In this document: positions 34,718-44,280 of the stretch, one piece after another
Layout of the letters: each line of letters opens with the position of its first letter
How positions within the stretch are numbered: the stretch's first letter is position 1
NCBI GenBank assembly: GCA_024809215.1
Contig: JANUBW010000001.1
Location: forward strand, 2,026,841 to 2,090,840
From: Niastella sp. OAS944
GTDB taxonomy: Bacteria > Bacteroidota > Bacteroidia > Chitinophagales > Chitinophagaceae
Direction: 5' to 3'
DNA length: 64,000 bases
Translations under genes and position numbers: made by a program
The notes under the pieces: model-generated
Told to the model about the DNA's origin: nothing
Seen by the model: the letters and a program-made list of their open reading frames with translations, nothing else
The model's database searches: none

Positions 34718-36988
34718 TTATTTTAATGCCGCAGGGCGGGCATTGGGTGAGGCGCCCCAGGCGCCGCGATTTTGTTGTAGTTCGATTTCCAGCATGCCGC
34801 CTTTCATAATATCGGCATAGGTAATAAAATTCTTAGGGTATGGTTTTCCATTAAGCTTTACCTGTTTAATATATATATCCCCGGCAGATTGCTTTTTACA
34901 AACGATCTGCAGCTTTTTATTATCAGGCAATTGCATGGTGATGTTGTCGAAAATGGGCGAACAAAGCAGATGCTCACCCGAAACAGGATCAAGCGGGTAA
35001 AGCCCAAGCGCGGCAAATACATACCAGGCGCTCATTTGACCGGCATCGTCGTTGCCACTTAAACCTCCGGGGCCGTCGCTGTACTCTTCGCCCAGTATAT
35101 TACGTACCACCTGTTGGGTTTTCCAGGGCGAAGGCGTGTAATTGTACATGAACGGAATTTGGTGCCCCGGTTCATTACCATGCCAGTATTCATTTTTTGC
35201 AAACAGGGTATCGAGCGCATTTTCCAGGGCTTTATCGCCACCCATTAGAGTTGCCAATCCGCTTACATCGTGTGGTACATAAAAAGTATACTGGCGTGGT
35301 GTTCCTTCTGTTATATAGGGCTCGCGTTTATCGGCATTAAAGGGTTGGTACCAATGCCCGTCGACGTATTTACCACGAACCAATCCTACGCTTTTATCAA
35401 ATACATTTTTATAATTTAATGAACGTTTGCGCAGCGCATTGTAATCGGCTGTTTTGCCCAGGCCTTTGGCCACCACCGATAATGCATAATCATCATAAGC
35501 ATATTCGAGGGTGCGGCTCACCTGTTCTTTTTTATGAAAGGCTTCCTGAACACTGTCTTCCATAGGAATATAACCGTATTGTAAATACGATTGCAGGGCA
35601 CGCCGGCCTTTTCCATTTATATAATCTTCGTTATTGGGCGAATCAAATGCATTCTGCCGCATCAGCTTATAGGCTGCAGCCACATCGTAATTCCTAATGC
35701 CTTTTGCATATGCAGAAGCAATAAAGGCTGTTACATGATCGCCGATCATGGCGGCTGTATAACTATTCCAGCAGGGGAAAATGGGCAACCAGCCTCCCTG
35801 TTGTCCCTTTAGCACCATAGATGAAACAAATTGGTTTACCCGCGTGGGCTGCAGTATTTGTAACAAAGGCAATTGCGCACGGTAAATATCCCACATAGAG
35901 AAATCGTCGTAGTACTGTCCATCGGCCAGCCTTTTCAAACTTCCGCCTGCAAATGCCGGGTACGTGCCACTTATATCGCTAAACAGTCGGGGATGTTGCA
36001 GCGCGTGATACATGGCCGTATAAAAAATGCGTTTATCTTTTTCATTTGTTCCCTGTACCTGTATTTGTGAAAGCGCCTGCTGCCAGGTTTTATTGGCCTG
36101 GGCCAATACTGTATAAAAATCCCAGCCGGGAACTTCAGCATTCAGATTGCTTTTTGCTTCTGTTATACTGCAGAAAGAAGTTCCAATACGTACACGAAGC
36201 TGTTCGCCCTTCTTTAGCTTAAACCCAACAAAGGCGCCTATATTCTTTTCATTATGGATGTTGGCGTTGGCAAATACTTCGGCTTCCCGAAATGCACCTT
36301 TACGCACTGGTACTATTTCAAACTCAATACAAAAGTAACCACTAAAGCCAGCCGCATTGCCCCAACCCTGGTAAATACGATGCACGGGGTTACTTCCACA
36401 TACGGAGGTTCCTGAAGGGTCAATCATAATTTTCCCTTCACCCCTATCGCTGTTGGGCACGATCAATAAGAATAAGCTATCATCCTGCTCCATAGTGAAC
36501 TGCATCATACTGCAACGGGCAGTTGATGTTAATTCGGTAGTAATTTTATATTCCGGTAATGCAACTTTATAATAGGCGGGTGTAGTAATTTCCTGCTCAT
36601 GTGAGAAACGTGTGGCGAAATTGGTTGTTCGCAAAGTGCCGGTCACCGGCATTATAGTTACACTACCATAGTCCTGCATGCAGGAACCGCTGATCCAGTG
36701 CGTACCGCGAAAACCGTTTATAAGGCTGTCTTTATAAAAGTAAGGGGGAATACACTTGGTTTCAGAAGTACGGGTTTGCGGTGTCCATTGCGTCATGCCA
36801 AATGGCACCCCAACTGCGGGAATGGTATTGGCATTCTTCTCTGAACCGGCTTCACTGTGCTTTTGTGCGGCTGTAGTTGTTGAAGGAGCTGTACCTGATA
36901 AAGGTTGAACGTATTTTACCAGGTCCTGGCTATATACGCATCCCGTCAGCGCTATAAGCAAATTATATAAAAGTAGCTTTTTCATCAT
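34718..36988 (-). CDS. Glycoside hydrolase family 92 (alpha-mannosidase)
   Basis: The 756-residue exported protein has the GH92 opening VKYVQPLSGTAPST and ANTIPAVGVPFGMTQWTPQT, then GFRGTHWISGSCMQDYGSV, the catalytic barrel with FSMWDIYRAQLPLLQI, GGWLPIFPCWNSYTAAMIGD and YAYDDYALSVVAKGLGK, and GEEYSDGPGGLSGNDDAG followed by QMSAWYVFAALGLYP. GH92 enzymes are calcium-dependent exo-alpha-mannosidases. The signal peptide (MMKKLLLYNLLIALTGCVYS) includes a Cys that could be a lipobox. It is first of the GH92-GH28 pair, downstream of susCD but separated from it by a terminator hairpin at 37,008. Confidence 0.93.
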   Translation of the reverse strand: MMKKLLLYNLLIALTGCVYSQDLVKYVQPLSGTAPSTTTAAQKHSEAGSEKNANTIPAVGVPFGMTQWTPQTRTSETKCIPPYFYKDSLINGFRGTHWISGSCMQDYGSVTIMPVTGTLRTTNFATRFSHEQEITTPAYYKVALPEYKITTELTSTARCSMMQFTMEQDDSLFLLIVPNSDRGEGKIMIDPSGTSVCGSNPVHRIYQGWGNAAGFSGYFCIEFEIVPVRKGAFREAEVFANANIHNEKNIGAFVGFKLKKGEQLRVRIGTSFCSITEAKSNLNAEVPGWDFYTVLAQANKTWQQALSQIQVQGTNEKDKRIFYTAMYHALQHPRLFSDISGTYPAFAGGSLKRLADGQYYDDFSMWDIYRAQLPLLQILQPTRVNQFVSSMVLKGQQGGWLPIFPCWNSYTAAMIGDHVTAFIASAYAKGIRNYDVAAAYKLMRQNAFDSPNNEDYINGKGRRALQSYLQYGYIPMEDSVQEAFHKKEQVSRTLEYAYDDYALSVVAKGLGKTADYNALRKRSLNYKNVFDKSVGLVRGKYVDGHWYQPFNADKREPYITEGTPRQYTFYVPHDVSGLATLMGGDKALENALDTLFAKNEYWHGNEPGHQIPFMYNYTPSPWKTQQVVRNILGEEYSDGPGGLSGNDDAGQMSAWYVFAALGLYPLDPVSGEHLLCSPIFDNITMQLPDNKKLQIVCKKQSAGDIYIKQVKLNGKPYPKNFITYADIMKGGMLEIELQQNRGAWGASPNARPAALK

Positions 36989-37000
36989 AATTGCAATTTA

Positions 37001-37029
37001 AAAAAAACTCCAGGCTGGAAAGCCCGGAG
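37001..37029 (-). terminator. Terminator between susD and GH92
   Basis: On the minus strand CTCCGGGCT (37029-37021) pairs with AGCCTGGAG (37016-37008) with one mismatch around TTCC, followed by TTTTTTT. It lies 188 bp after the susD stop and 20 bp before the GH92 start, so part of the glycoside hydrolase expression may need read-through or a separate promoter. Confidence 0.65.
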
Positions 37030-37216
37030 GGTCAGTATTTACTGCTACATGATTATGAAAAAAAATGTAATTAAACTTCAAAAATGGACTGGAATATGTG
37101 GATTTTAAAAGCGGCTTTGGGTTGAAAATAGACCGGGCCTCTAAGGCGGGGCCCGGTTCTATATTTATCGCCTTTCCTAAAACTAAAACTTACAGGTTCT
37201 GTTGGGTATAATAAGT

Positions 37217-38866
37217 TTAGTAGCCGGTGTTTTGCGTCAGCTTGGGATTTGTAGCAAACGCATTGGTTGGAATCGGGAATATTCTCCGATATACGTCAGC
37301 ATTGGTTTTAAAACCCCATTTGCCTTCGTATTTACCATACCGTATCATATCATTACGATGCCATGCTTCCCATGCGAACTCACGGCTACGTTCATTGTAT
37401 ATGCTATCCAGATTTATTGTACTCCAGGCAGCAGCGGTGGTACGGTTTGCACGCAGGTCGTTTGCCAGTGACAAAGCTGTTTGACTAAGCGTAGCATTGC
37501 CTCCACGAAGTATAGCCTCTGCTTTCATAAGTACGATATCGGAATATCTGAAAACGGGAATATCATTATTCTGGTTTCTGCTGGCAGAAGTAGCATCGGG
37601 ATAGAATTTAATATTACGGTATCCCATGTTCCAGGCCACCTCATCGTTTCCACTATCAAACGGCGCCGCGCTGTTCCTGAGCTCAATATTCGGCGTCAGG
37701 TCTACATGATAGATGTAGGGCGTATTGTCACCCTTAAAGGTGATGGCATCATAACCGGCCTTGGTAGTTGTAACTGTAAGTGGAGTAACACCATCTGGCA
37801 GGTATTGTTTGCCAGTAAGCCACTGCTTATTACGCACATCATTGGCATCATAAAAATAAGCATAATACTCAGGCAAAGTACTTGCAGGGCCGCCTGGGAC
37901 GTGATTGATATTGAAAACATTATACCCTGCACCGGCGGCCACTTTACCCATGGAGCGCGGCAGATCATAACGGTTATGATAGTTTGCCGAACGGAAAGCG
38001 AAGGTATTGGCTGAGGTAGCATCAAACGGTATGGCGAAGATGAACTCTTCTTTACTACCTACAGCTGTTGGACCGTTTGTAGGATAAAACGCTTTCAAAT
38101 AATTAGCTGAACTGGCTATGCTGAACTTACCTGAACTGATGATATTATCGCAGGCTGCTATACACTCATTATACATTTTGGTGCCTGTATAATACTCGGC
38201 GTTCAGATACATTTTTGCCAACAGGGCATAAGCACCGTATTGGGTAAACCGGCCATACGTGCTGGTGTTAACAGTAGTGCTCAGGTTGGGCAACGCCGAT
38301 TTTATTTCGTCAACAATAAAAGCGAATACCTCTGCCCGTGGCGTTTTATCACGCGGAGTAAAATCTCCGTATGTGGTAAAAATGGGAACATTGCCATAGT
38401 TATCCATCATAAAATAATACGCAAGCGCACGTACCATTTTCAACTCGGCCAGCGACTGGTCCTTGGTAGCTCCTTCGGGTTGTGTTCTACCAAGGATAGA
38501 CAATTCCTGGTTCACTACCCCAATGATGGTGGAAAGCCAGTACCAGTTACCATTCAAATAACCGTTGTCTTTGGTCCAGGTATGGTAATGCATTTCCATA
38601 TTCTGCCCACCATCGTACCAGTTACCGCCTCTTGCCTGCATAATGCCTTCATCGGTACTATAGGTTTGCTGAAAGAAATACTCGATACCAATGTTACCTC
38701 TTAATGCAACATAGGCTGGGCCTGCTGCAGAGATATAAGAAGCGGAATCTGCCGGAAATACATCTGGCGTTAATTCGGAGGTGGCTTTTACCGTTACCTT
38801 ATGACACGAAACCATAGCGCCAGCAGCCATCAACGAAGTTGCTATATTTATAAGTCGTTTTTTCAT
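37217..38866 (-). CDS. SusD/RagB-family nutrient-binding lipoprotein
   Basis: SusD-like lipoproteins cap a SusC transporter and capture glycans at the cell surface. From the ATG at 38,866 (MKKRLINIATSLMAAGAMVS, then the lipobox Cys) the protein is 549 residues. SusD features include EYFFQQTYSTDEGIMQARGG, LAELKMVRALAYYFMMDNYG with FTPRDKTPRAEVFAFI, YGAYALLAKMYLNAEYYTG, YSDIVLMKAEAILRGGNAT and the C-terminal YNERSREFAWEAWHRNDMIR. Length is in the normal range. It follows susC by 23 bp. An in-frame ATG three codons earlier (38,875) is less likely for a lipoprotein signal. Confidence 0.94.
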   Translation of the reverse strand: MKKRLINIATSLMAAGAMVSCHKVTVKATSELTPDVFPADSASYISAAGPAYVALRGNIGIEYFFQQTYSTDEGIMQARGGNWYDGGQNMEMHYHTWTKDNGYLNGNWYWLSTIIGVVNQELSILGRTQPEGATKDQSLAELKMVRALAYYFMMDNYGNVPIFTTYGDFTPRDKTPRAEVFAFIVDEIKSALPNLSTTVNTSTYGRFTQYGAYALLAKMYLNAEYYTGTKMYNECIAACDNIISSGKFSIASSANYLKAFYPTNGPTAVGSKEEFIFAIPFDATSANTFAFRSANYHNRYDLPRSMGKVAAGAGYNVFNINHVPGGPASTLPEYYAYFYDANDVRNKQWLTGKQYLPDGVTPLTVTTTKAGYDAITFKGDNTPYIYHVDLTPNIELRNSAAPFDSGNDEVAWNMGYRNIKFYPDATSASRNQNNDIPVFRYSDIVLMKAEAILRGGNATLSQTALSLANDLRANRTTAAAWSTINLDSIYNERSREFAWEAWHRNDMIRYGKYEGKWGFKTNADVYRRIFPIPTNAFATNPKLTQNTGY

Positions 38867-38889
38867 ATTACACAATTTTGCTGGTTAAA

Positions 38890-41800
38890 TTAGAAGGATA
38901 CATTTGCTCCAAACAGGATAGTGCGGGTTTTGGGATAGAAGTTGTTGTAATCGATGCCGGGGGCAATACCACCCTGGTTCACCTCAGGATCTACACCTTT
39001 ATAATTGGTAATTATGAACAGATTGTTACCGGTAACATATAACCTTACAGATTTAACAGAATTACCCAGATTTTTCAATGTGTACCCTAAAGTGGCATTA
39101 TCGAGCCTTACATAACTTCCGCTTTCAACAAAACGTGAAGAATAACGATATGCATTAAAGTCTGCAGTTGACTCACCCGCCGCTTCAACCAGGATATTGG
39201 TGAATTGGGCTGTGTTGGGACGGAACAGATCGGCACGGGTAGCATTGAATATCTTGTTACCAAATACACCACGGAACGAAACACCGAGGTCAAATTTACC
39301 ATACTTGAAGTTATTCGACCAGCCCATCAACAGTTTAGGTTGTGCATTCCCGATGTAATAGTAATCAGTTCCCCGTGAGAAATCTTTGGTCAACAATGAT
39401 TTTCCATCACCGCTCAGATATTGCGAAACACCAGCGGCATCTTTACCTTCATATTTAAAGGCATAGAACTGTCCCAGCGGATGTCCTTCTTTTAATATCG
39501 CTACCGGATTGCCCGATTGGCCAGAGCCTTCAGGATAACCTACAGCAACCGAGTCGCCGCCGGCGAACAACGGATTTCTAAGACTGGTTATCGTATTCTT
39601 ATTGTGCGCCAGGTTAAGATTACTTGTCCAGGTAAATCTGCTATCTGAAATAATGTTACCGGTAAGGGCCAACTCTATACCTTTGTTCTCTATGCTTCCA
39701 CCATTTGCAGTAATGCTGCCATTAGGCACAAGCGCCGGGTTAACATTATAACGATAGATCATACCCGTTGTCTTCTTTTTATATACGTCTACTGAACCAC
39801 CCAGTTTACCATTAAGAATAGTGAAATCAACACCAAGGTTAGTGGTGGCAATTTCTTCCCATTTCAGATCAGGATTGGCTGCTGCTATAGGACCATAAGC
39901 TGCGGTAAGGTTACCATTGTAATAATAAGTACCCAAATTACCCATCAGGAACTGGGCCGTATAAGCGCCAAATCCAAAAGCATTACCGGTAATACCATAG
40001 CTTGCTCTCAATTTCAGATCGCTGAATAGGTTCTGCGATTTCATGAAATTCTCCTCGGTTAAACGCCAGGCCACCGCAACTGAAGGGAAGTAACCCCATT
40101 CGTTGTTTGTTCCAAATACTGAGCTACCGTCTCTTCTGAGCGACGCCTGTAAAATATACCGGTTATTATAAGTGTATTTCAACCGCGCGAAATCAGAGAT
40201 CAGTTTTGTTTTCTGATAAATTCCACTTCCACCAAGACCTATTTGCGTAGTATAAGCATATGGATTGCTCAATGAAAGGTTCTGGTAGCCTGTATTGTCA
40301 ACAGGGAAGTTATAAGTAGTTACCTGGAAACCATCGCCGTTCTCATTTTCCTGCCATGAATAACCTAATACGGCGTTTACATTATGCTTTCCTATTACTT
40401 TTTCCCAGGTAAAATATGTTTCAAGGATCTTGCTTTTGTTTGTGTAAGATTGCCTGTTTGCCTGACCGTTTGTTCCAAACGCCTGCTGACCATGGCCATA
40501 GGTAGTAGGATCAGGGTTATCATACATACCATTATAATTAGAGGTAAAATACCGGTCGAGGAAAGAACCATACAACATGGAATTGTAGATATAAGCCACG
40601 TTCAGGTTATACGTTAAACCAAAAGGCAGTTTAGCCTCGGCAGTTAAATTACCCATCAGGTTATTGGTCTTTGTATTCTGCTGGCTATGATTGAGCATAG
40701 ACACAGGATTGTAATAACCAGATTTTGTAAGATTCTCGTAATAAGTTCCATTATCATTCTTAACCGGCGATACAGGCAGGTATTGAGCAGACTGTAATAA
40801 AACCGTATTCCGGTAAGGGATATCATCGGCATCATTATTTGAGTTGGTAACATTCAGCCCCAACTTCAATTTATCGTTCAGCATGTATTGTTCTACCGAC
40901 AGGCGGGCAATTATACGCTTCAGGTTACTGTTCAATAAAATACCGGGCTTATTGAAGTAGTTCAAACTGGCACTGTAATTTCCATGATCGCCACCACCGC
41001 CAAGAAATATATTATGACTTGTTGATACAGCCTCATCGCGTTGAATAGCTTTCTGCCAATCTGTATCGGCGCCTTTATCATCCTGCGGTGTAAAACCTAA
41101 ACCATTATTTGCCAGAAAACTTCTTAACTGGCCGGCGTCCATTACTTCTAACCGGCGCGATACTTTTTCAAGTGCCACAAACCCGTCGTAAGAAACCTGC
41201 GCCTGTCCTTTCTTTCCTCTTCTTGTAGTAACAATAATAACTCCATTAGAAGCACGGTTACCATAAATAGCCGTGGCAGCAGCATCTTTTAATACGTCAA
41301 TTGCGGTTATATCGGCCGGAGCTATCAAAGCAATATCTGCACCGGGCACACCATCAATTACATAAAAGGGCCCGCCGGGACTGTTAATAGTAGAAGCACC
41401 TCTTAAAACCACTGCAGCAGGCCGGTTAGGGTCACCGCTTGCCGTAATATTCAAACCTGGTACTTTACCTTGCAATAACTGTCCTACATCACCAATAGAG
41501 CCTTTGTTCATCTCATCTGGCTTGATGGTAGTTATTGCGCTGGTTAACGATTTGCGTGAAGCTTTACCATAACCCACTACCACCACATCTGTCATGGTGA
41601 GGGCCGATGCACGCATGATTACGTCAAGTTTCACATCGCTGCCAACCAGCATTTCATAATTTTCGAGCGAAATACCACTGAACACCAACTTATCGCCTGC
41701 CTTGGCAGGAATGGTGAACGAACCATCTGATTTTGTAACAGTAACAATACTCTTTCCCATTACAGATACCGAAACACCTGGCAACGCACGGCCAGTAGAG

Positions 41801-41919
41801 TCTTTTACCGTTCCAGTATATAACTGTGATTGTGCCAGCATGTAAAGCGGCGTTAACAAAAGCAGCAGCAAAAGGCGTTTCCCCGCGCCATTCGGGAGCG
41901 ACCGACAAAGCAATCTCAT
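38890..41919 (-). CDS. SusC/RagA-family TonB-linked outer-membrane transporter
   Basis: A 1,009-residue TonB-dependent importer. It has a signal peptide ending LYMLAQ, a carboxypeptidase-regulatory-like domain (GTVKDSTGRALPGVSVSVMG), a TonB box region (TDVVVVGYGKASRK), a plug with LQGKVPGLNITASGDPNRPA, GPFYVIDGVPGADIALI and ATAIYGNRASNGVIIVTTRRG (the SusC signature), then a 22-strand barrel ending FYPKTRTILFGANVSF. It imports oligosaccharides or similar ligands into the periplasm together with the SusD encoded 23 bp downstream. A CG-centred palindrome-like site lies 122 bp upstream, resembling sites near the lacI and symporter genes. There is no anti-sigma or FecR-like partner, fitting LacI control. 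Confidence 0.95.
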   Translation of the reverse strand: MRLLCRSLPNGAGKRLLLLLLLTPLYMLAQSQLYTGTVKDSTGRALPGVSVSVMGKSIVTVTKSDGSFTIPAKAGDKLVFSGISLENYEMLVGSDVKLDVIMRASALTMTDVVVVGYGKASRKSLTSAITTIKPDEMNKGSIGDVGQLLQGKVPGLNITASGDPNRPAAVVLRGASTINSPGGPFYVIDGVPGADIALIAPADITAIDVLKDAAATAIYGNRASNGVIIVTTRRGKKGQAQVSYDGFVALEKVSRRLEVMDAGQLRSFLANNGLGFTPQDDKGADTDWQKAIQRDEAVSTSHNIFLGGGGDHGNYSASLNYFNKPGILLNSNLKRIIARLSVEQYMLNDKLKLGLNVTNSNNDADDIPYRNTVLLQSAQYLPVSPVKNDNGTYYENLTKSGYYNPVSMLNHSQQNTKTNNLMGNLTAEAKLPFGLTYNLNVAYIYNSMLYGSFLDRYFTSNYNGMYDNPDPTTYGHGQQAFGTNGQANRQSYTNKSKILETYFTWEKVIGKHNVNAVLGYSWQENENGDGFQVTTYNFPVDNTGYQNLSLSNPYAYTTQIGLGGSGIYQKTKLISDFARLKYTYNNRYILQASLRRDGSSVFGTNNEWGYFPSVAVAWRLTEENFMKSQNLFSDLKLRASYGITGNAFGFGAYTAQFLMGNLGTYYYNGNLTAAYGPIAAANPDLKWEEIATTNLGVDFTILNGKLGGSVDVYKKKTTGMIYRYNVNPALVPNGSITANGGSIENKGIELALTGNIISDSRFTWTSNLNLAHNKNTITSLRNPLFAGGDSVAVGYPEGSGQSGNPVAILKEGHPLGQFYAFKYEGKDAAGVSQYLSGDGKSLLTKDFSRGTDYYYIGNAQPKLLMGWSNNFKYGKFDLGVSFRGVFGNKIFNATRADLFRPNTAQFTNILVEAAGESTADFNAYRYSSRFVESGSYVRLDNATLGYTLKNLGNSVKSVRLYVTGNNLFIITNYKGVDPEVNQGGIAPGIDYNNFYPKTRTILFGANVSF

Positions 41920-42008
41920 AACAAAAGTTTTAGGTTAAAGTGTTGAATCTTCCTTCCGGTTTTTTAATGTCTGATAAAATGTACTTGTTACATTTATCGT
42001 TTTTATTC

Positions 42009-42039
42009 TAAAAAAACACAACTACCTGAAGGTTGTGTT
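42009..42039 (-). terminator. Terminator of the inositol oxygenase gene
   Basis: AACACAAC (42015-42022) pairs perfectly with GTTGTGTT (42032-42039); on the minus strand TTTTTTAG follows. It lies about 115 bp after the gene ending at 42,154 and before susC, so the two are probably separate transcripts. Confidence 0.65.
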
Positions 42040-42040
42040 T

Positions 42041-42054
42041 TGCAAACGATTACG
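42041..42054. promoter_or_regulatory. Candidate LacI-family operator upstream of susC
   Basis: TGCAAACGATTACG has the CG-centred, LacI-type layout and shares 10 of 14 positions with CGAAAACGGTTGCG at 43,145. It is 122 bp upstream of the susC start. Confidence 0.4.
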
Positions 42055-42153
42055 CGCACACTGATACAAACCACGCCTAAAACGGTAGTTTCTTCTCAGT
42101 GAGATAAAACAAGGAATGGATAAAGTTTCGAGAGGGTGTGTTACATTTTGGTG

Positions 42154-43041
42154 CTAAAATTTGATGGTCGATGGTAGGTATTTCGCAATCAGGTCCTCAT
42201 AATAAGGGCGCAATTGCTTCCAATCGGGTGGTGTAGGACATTTTGAATACAGGTCGTAGGGATTGAATAATTTAACCCATTTCAACATTTCACGATCGTG
42301 GTCATCTAACAGGTGGTCATATGCGCCTTCGCGATGCCAGGCATAAAACGAGTGATAGCGCAGCATATATAAACCAGACTCGGGCAAATGATCTTTCAGC
42401 ATCTGATATACATACTCATCGTGGCCCCATGACATACTCACATTCCGTAATCCACAATTTTGCTTATACACCCCTAATTTAGTGTTATAAGCCTCGTTGT
42501 TGTAATCAGGATTGTTCTTAAAAAATTCGGGATAAACAATTTTGTCGGAATAAGCGCAGCCAACAGGGAAGGTATCACCTACAACAGCCCATTGTGGCTC
42601 ACCAAACAAACAAAGTACCTTGCCCATATCGTGCATTAAACCGGTAAGCACCATCCAGTCGGGGTGACCGTCGGCACGAATGGCTTCAGACGCTTGTAAC
42701 AGGTGTTGAAACTGGTCAAGATCTGTATCGGGATCACTATCATCAACCAGCTGGTTCAGGAAATTAAAAGCATCCCAAACCGACATTTCTTTACGGTTGA
42801 ACTGTAAAAAATCTTTTCTTTTTTCCTGAACGAAATCATACGTTTGGTAAGTATGGTTCAAACGGTAGAATTCGCGAACAGTATCGCGGCCAGGTTCTTC
42901 GTAATTACGGTATTCTTCTTTTGCTTTTTCTTTTGCTATTGTATCGGGATCGGGATAACGTTGCAGAACATCATCTTCCCATTCGTCTAAACTGCCAAGG
43001 GGGTTTATTTCTTTCTCGGAGAACTTACCAGGAGCTGCCAT
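42154..43041 (-). CDS. myo-Inositol oxygenase
   Basis: MIOX is a mixed-valent di-iron enzyme that opens myo-inositol with O2 to D-glucuronate. The 295-residue protein carries all six expected iron ligands: His in DQFQHLLQASEAIR, His-Asp in LTGLMHDMGKVLCL, His in SMSWGHDEYVYQML, His in LRYHSFYAWHREGAYD and Asp in KLFNPYDLYSKCP. Other signatures are YRLNHTYQTYDFVQEKR, GEPQWAVVGDTFPVGCAYS and FFKNNPDYNNEAYNTKLGVY. The enzyme is best known from animals, plants and fungi, with bacterial copies largely in Bacteroidota. It is cytoplasmic and lies divergent from a LacI regulator, 3' to which is a sodium:solute symporter, which suggests an inositol uptake and oxidation unit. Confidence 0.95.
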   Translation of the reverse strand: MAAPGKFSEKEINPLGSLDEWEDDVLQRYPDPDTIAKEKAKEEYRNYEEPGRDTVREFYRLNHTYQTYDFVQEKRKDFLQFNRKEMSVWDAFNFLNQLVDDSDPDTDLDQFQHLLQASEAIRADGHPDWMVLTGLMHDMGKVLCLFGEPQWAVVGDTFPVGCAYSDKIVYPEFFKNNPDYNNEAYNTKLGVYKQNCGLRNVSMSWGHDEYVYQMLKDHLPESGLYMLRYHSFYAWHREGAYDHLLDDHDREMLKWVKLFNPYDLYSKCPTPPDWKQLRPYYEDLIAKYLPSTIKF

Positions 43042-43144
43042 TGCAATCGTTTTTAAATATATTAAACTGGTTGGTTGGTGTCGAATCCGAAACTAAGTTC
43101 TAATTTTTTGCTAAAGATTGTTAGCGGTGATTTAACTTTATTTA

Positions 43145-43158
43145 CGAAAACGGTTGCG
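43145..43158. promoter_or_regulatory. Candidate LacI-family operator between inositol oxygenase and lacI
   Basis: CGAAAACGGTTGCG is an imperfect palindrome (10 of 14 positions) with a central CG. It is 67 bp before the lacI-type gene and 104 bp before the inositol oxygenase gene, so it could control both divergent promoters. Confidence 0.5.
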
Positions 43159-43224
43159 AGAAAATGCAGCAAATTGCAAGATAAAATAGTCTGTAATACA
43201 ACCATTTAAGGCTTTAAATACCCA

Positions 43225-44244
43225 ATGAGCAAAGTAAACATAAAGGTTTTAGCAGAGCAGTTGCAACTGTCCGTTTCAACCATTTCAAAAGCATTGCGCG
43301 ACAGTTACGAGATCAGTGATGAAACCAAAAAGAAGGTATTGGAGCTGGCTTCACAGCTTAATTATGTACCTAATCCCTATGCAAGCAGTCTGCGTAAAAA
43401 GAAAAGCAAGACCATTGCAGTGGTACTGCCCGAAGTAGCAGATAACTTTTTCTCCCTGGCCATTAACGGTATTCAATCAATAGCCGAAACCAAAGGCTAT
43501 CACGTACTTATCTATTTATCGCACGAAAAATACGCCAACGAAAAAACCATTCTTGAAGATTGTCAAAGCGGCCGGGTAGATGGGGTTTTGATCTCCATTT
43601 CCAGTGAAACCAATACGGCCGATCATATAAAGAGATTACAGGCCCAGAATATTCCCCTTGTATTTTTCGACCGGGAACAGGAAGGCATTGAAACCGCAAG
43701 GGTTACCACCAACGATTTTGAGTGCGGGCTGCTTGCCGCCAATCATTTATTACAGCGGGGATGCCGCAAACCGGCCTTTGTTTCTATTTCGCAAAGCCTG
43801 CCCATTTGTTTAAACAGGATGGAAGGATTTAAGGCGGCGCTTTTGCAAGCCGGTATACCCGAAATGGATATACAAACCATTTATTGCACTGATGATGACA
43901 GCATGAACCATCAAATAAAAACCATTTTGCAAAGCCCTGACCGGCCCGATGGCCTGATAGCTTCGGTTGAAAAGATAGTTACCCCGGTTTACCTTGCCTG
44001 TCATGAATTGAAGATCAATATTCCCAATGATATTAAGGTAATAGCGTTTGCCACCCTCGATACAGCGCCTATATTGAATCCCCCACTCACCACTATTACC
44101 CAACCCGCCTTTGAAATTGGCAAAGCGGCGGCCACGCTGTTGTTTAAGGGGATAGAGAAGAGTACGTTTGATTTGCGGAAAGAGAAGGTAGTTATACCGA
44201 GTGCTTTATTTGAAAGAGAGTCTACCAGGGGGTTGACGAGTTAA
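43225..44244 (+). CDS. LacI-family transcriptional regulator
   Basis: The 339-residue protein has an N-terminal LacI helix-turn-helix (KVLAEQLQLSVSTISKALRD), hinge region (YVPNPYASSLRKKKSKTIAV) and a periplasmic-binding-protein-like effector domain (LPEVADNFFSLAINGIQSIA, GVLISISSETNT, FFDREQEGIETARVTTNDFE, RPDGLIASVEKI, PPLTTITQPAFEIGKAAATL). It should be a repressor released, or an activator engaged, by a small sugar-like ligand; inositol or glucuronate are candidates from context. The last codons (RGLTS) and the TAA stop at 44,242 lie inside a GTTGACGAGTTAACGAGG word repeat, so the natural C-terminus may have been altered by the repeat. Confidence 0.93.
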   Translation: MSKVNIKVLAEQLQLSVSTISKALRDSYEISDETKKKVLELASQLNYVPNPYASSLRKKKSKTIAVVLPEVADNFFSLAINGIQSIAETKGYHVLIYLSHEKYANEKTILEDCQSGRVDGVLISISSETNTADHIKRLQAQNIPLVFFDREQEGIETARVTTNDFECGLLAANHLLQRGCRKPAFVSISQSLPICLNRMEGFKAALLQAGIPEMDIQTIYCTDDDSMNHQIKTILQSPDRPDGLIASVEKIVTPVYLACHELKINIPNDIKVIAFATLDTAPILNPPLTTITQPAFEIGKAAATLLFKGIEKSTFDLRKEKVVIPSALFERESTRGLTS

Positions 44245-44250
44245 CGAGGA
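44230..44250 (+). repeat. GTTGACGAGTTAACGAGG word overlapping the lacI stop
   Basis: A single copy of the GTTGACGAG phrase begins within the coding region and supplies the TAA stop. An inverted relative, TTAACTCGTCAACTCG, is at 44,697-44,712, about 450 bp further on and bracketing the 21-bp array. Confidence 0.6.
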
Positions 44251-44280
44251 GTTTAAAAGGTTCGCCAACCCATTTATAAC

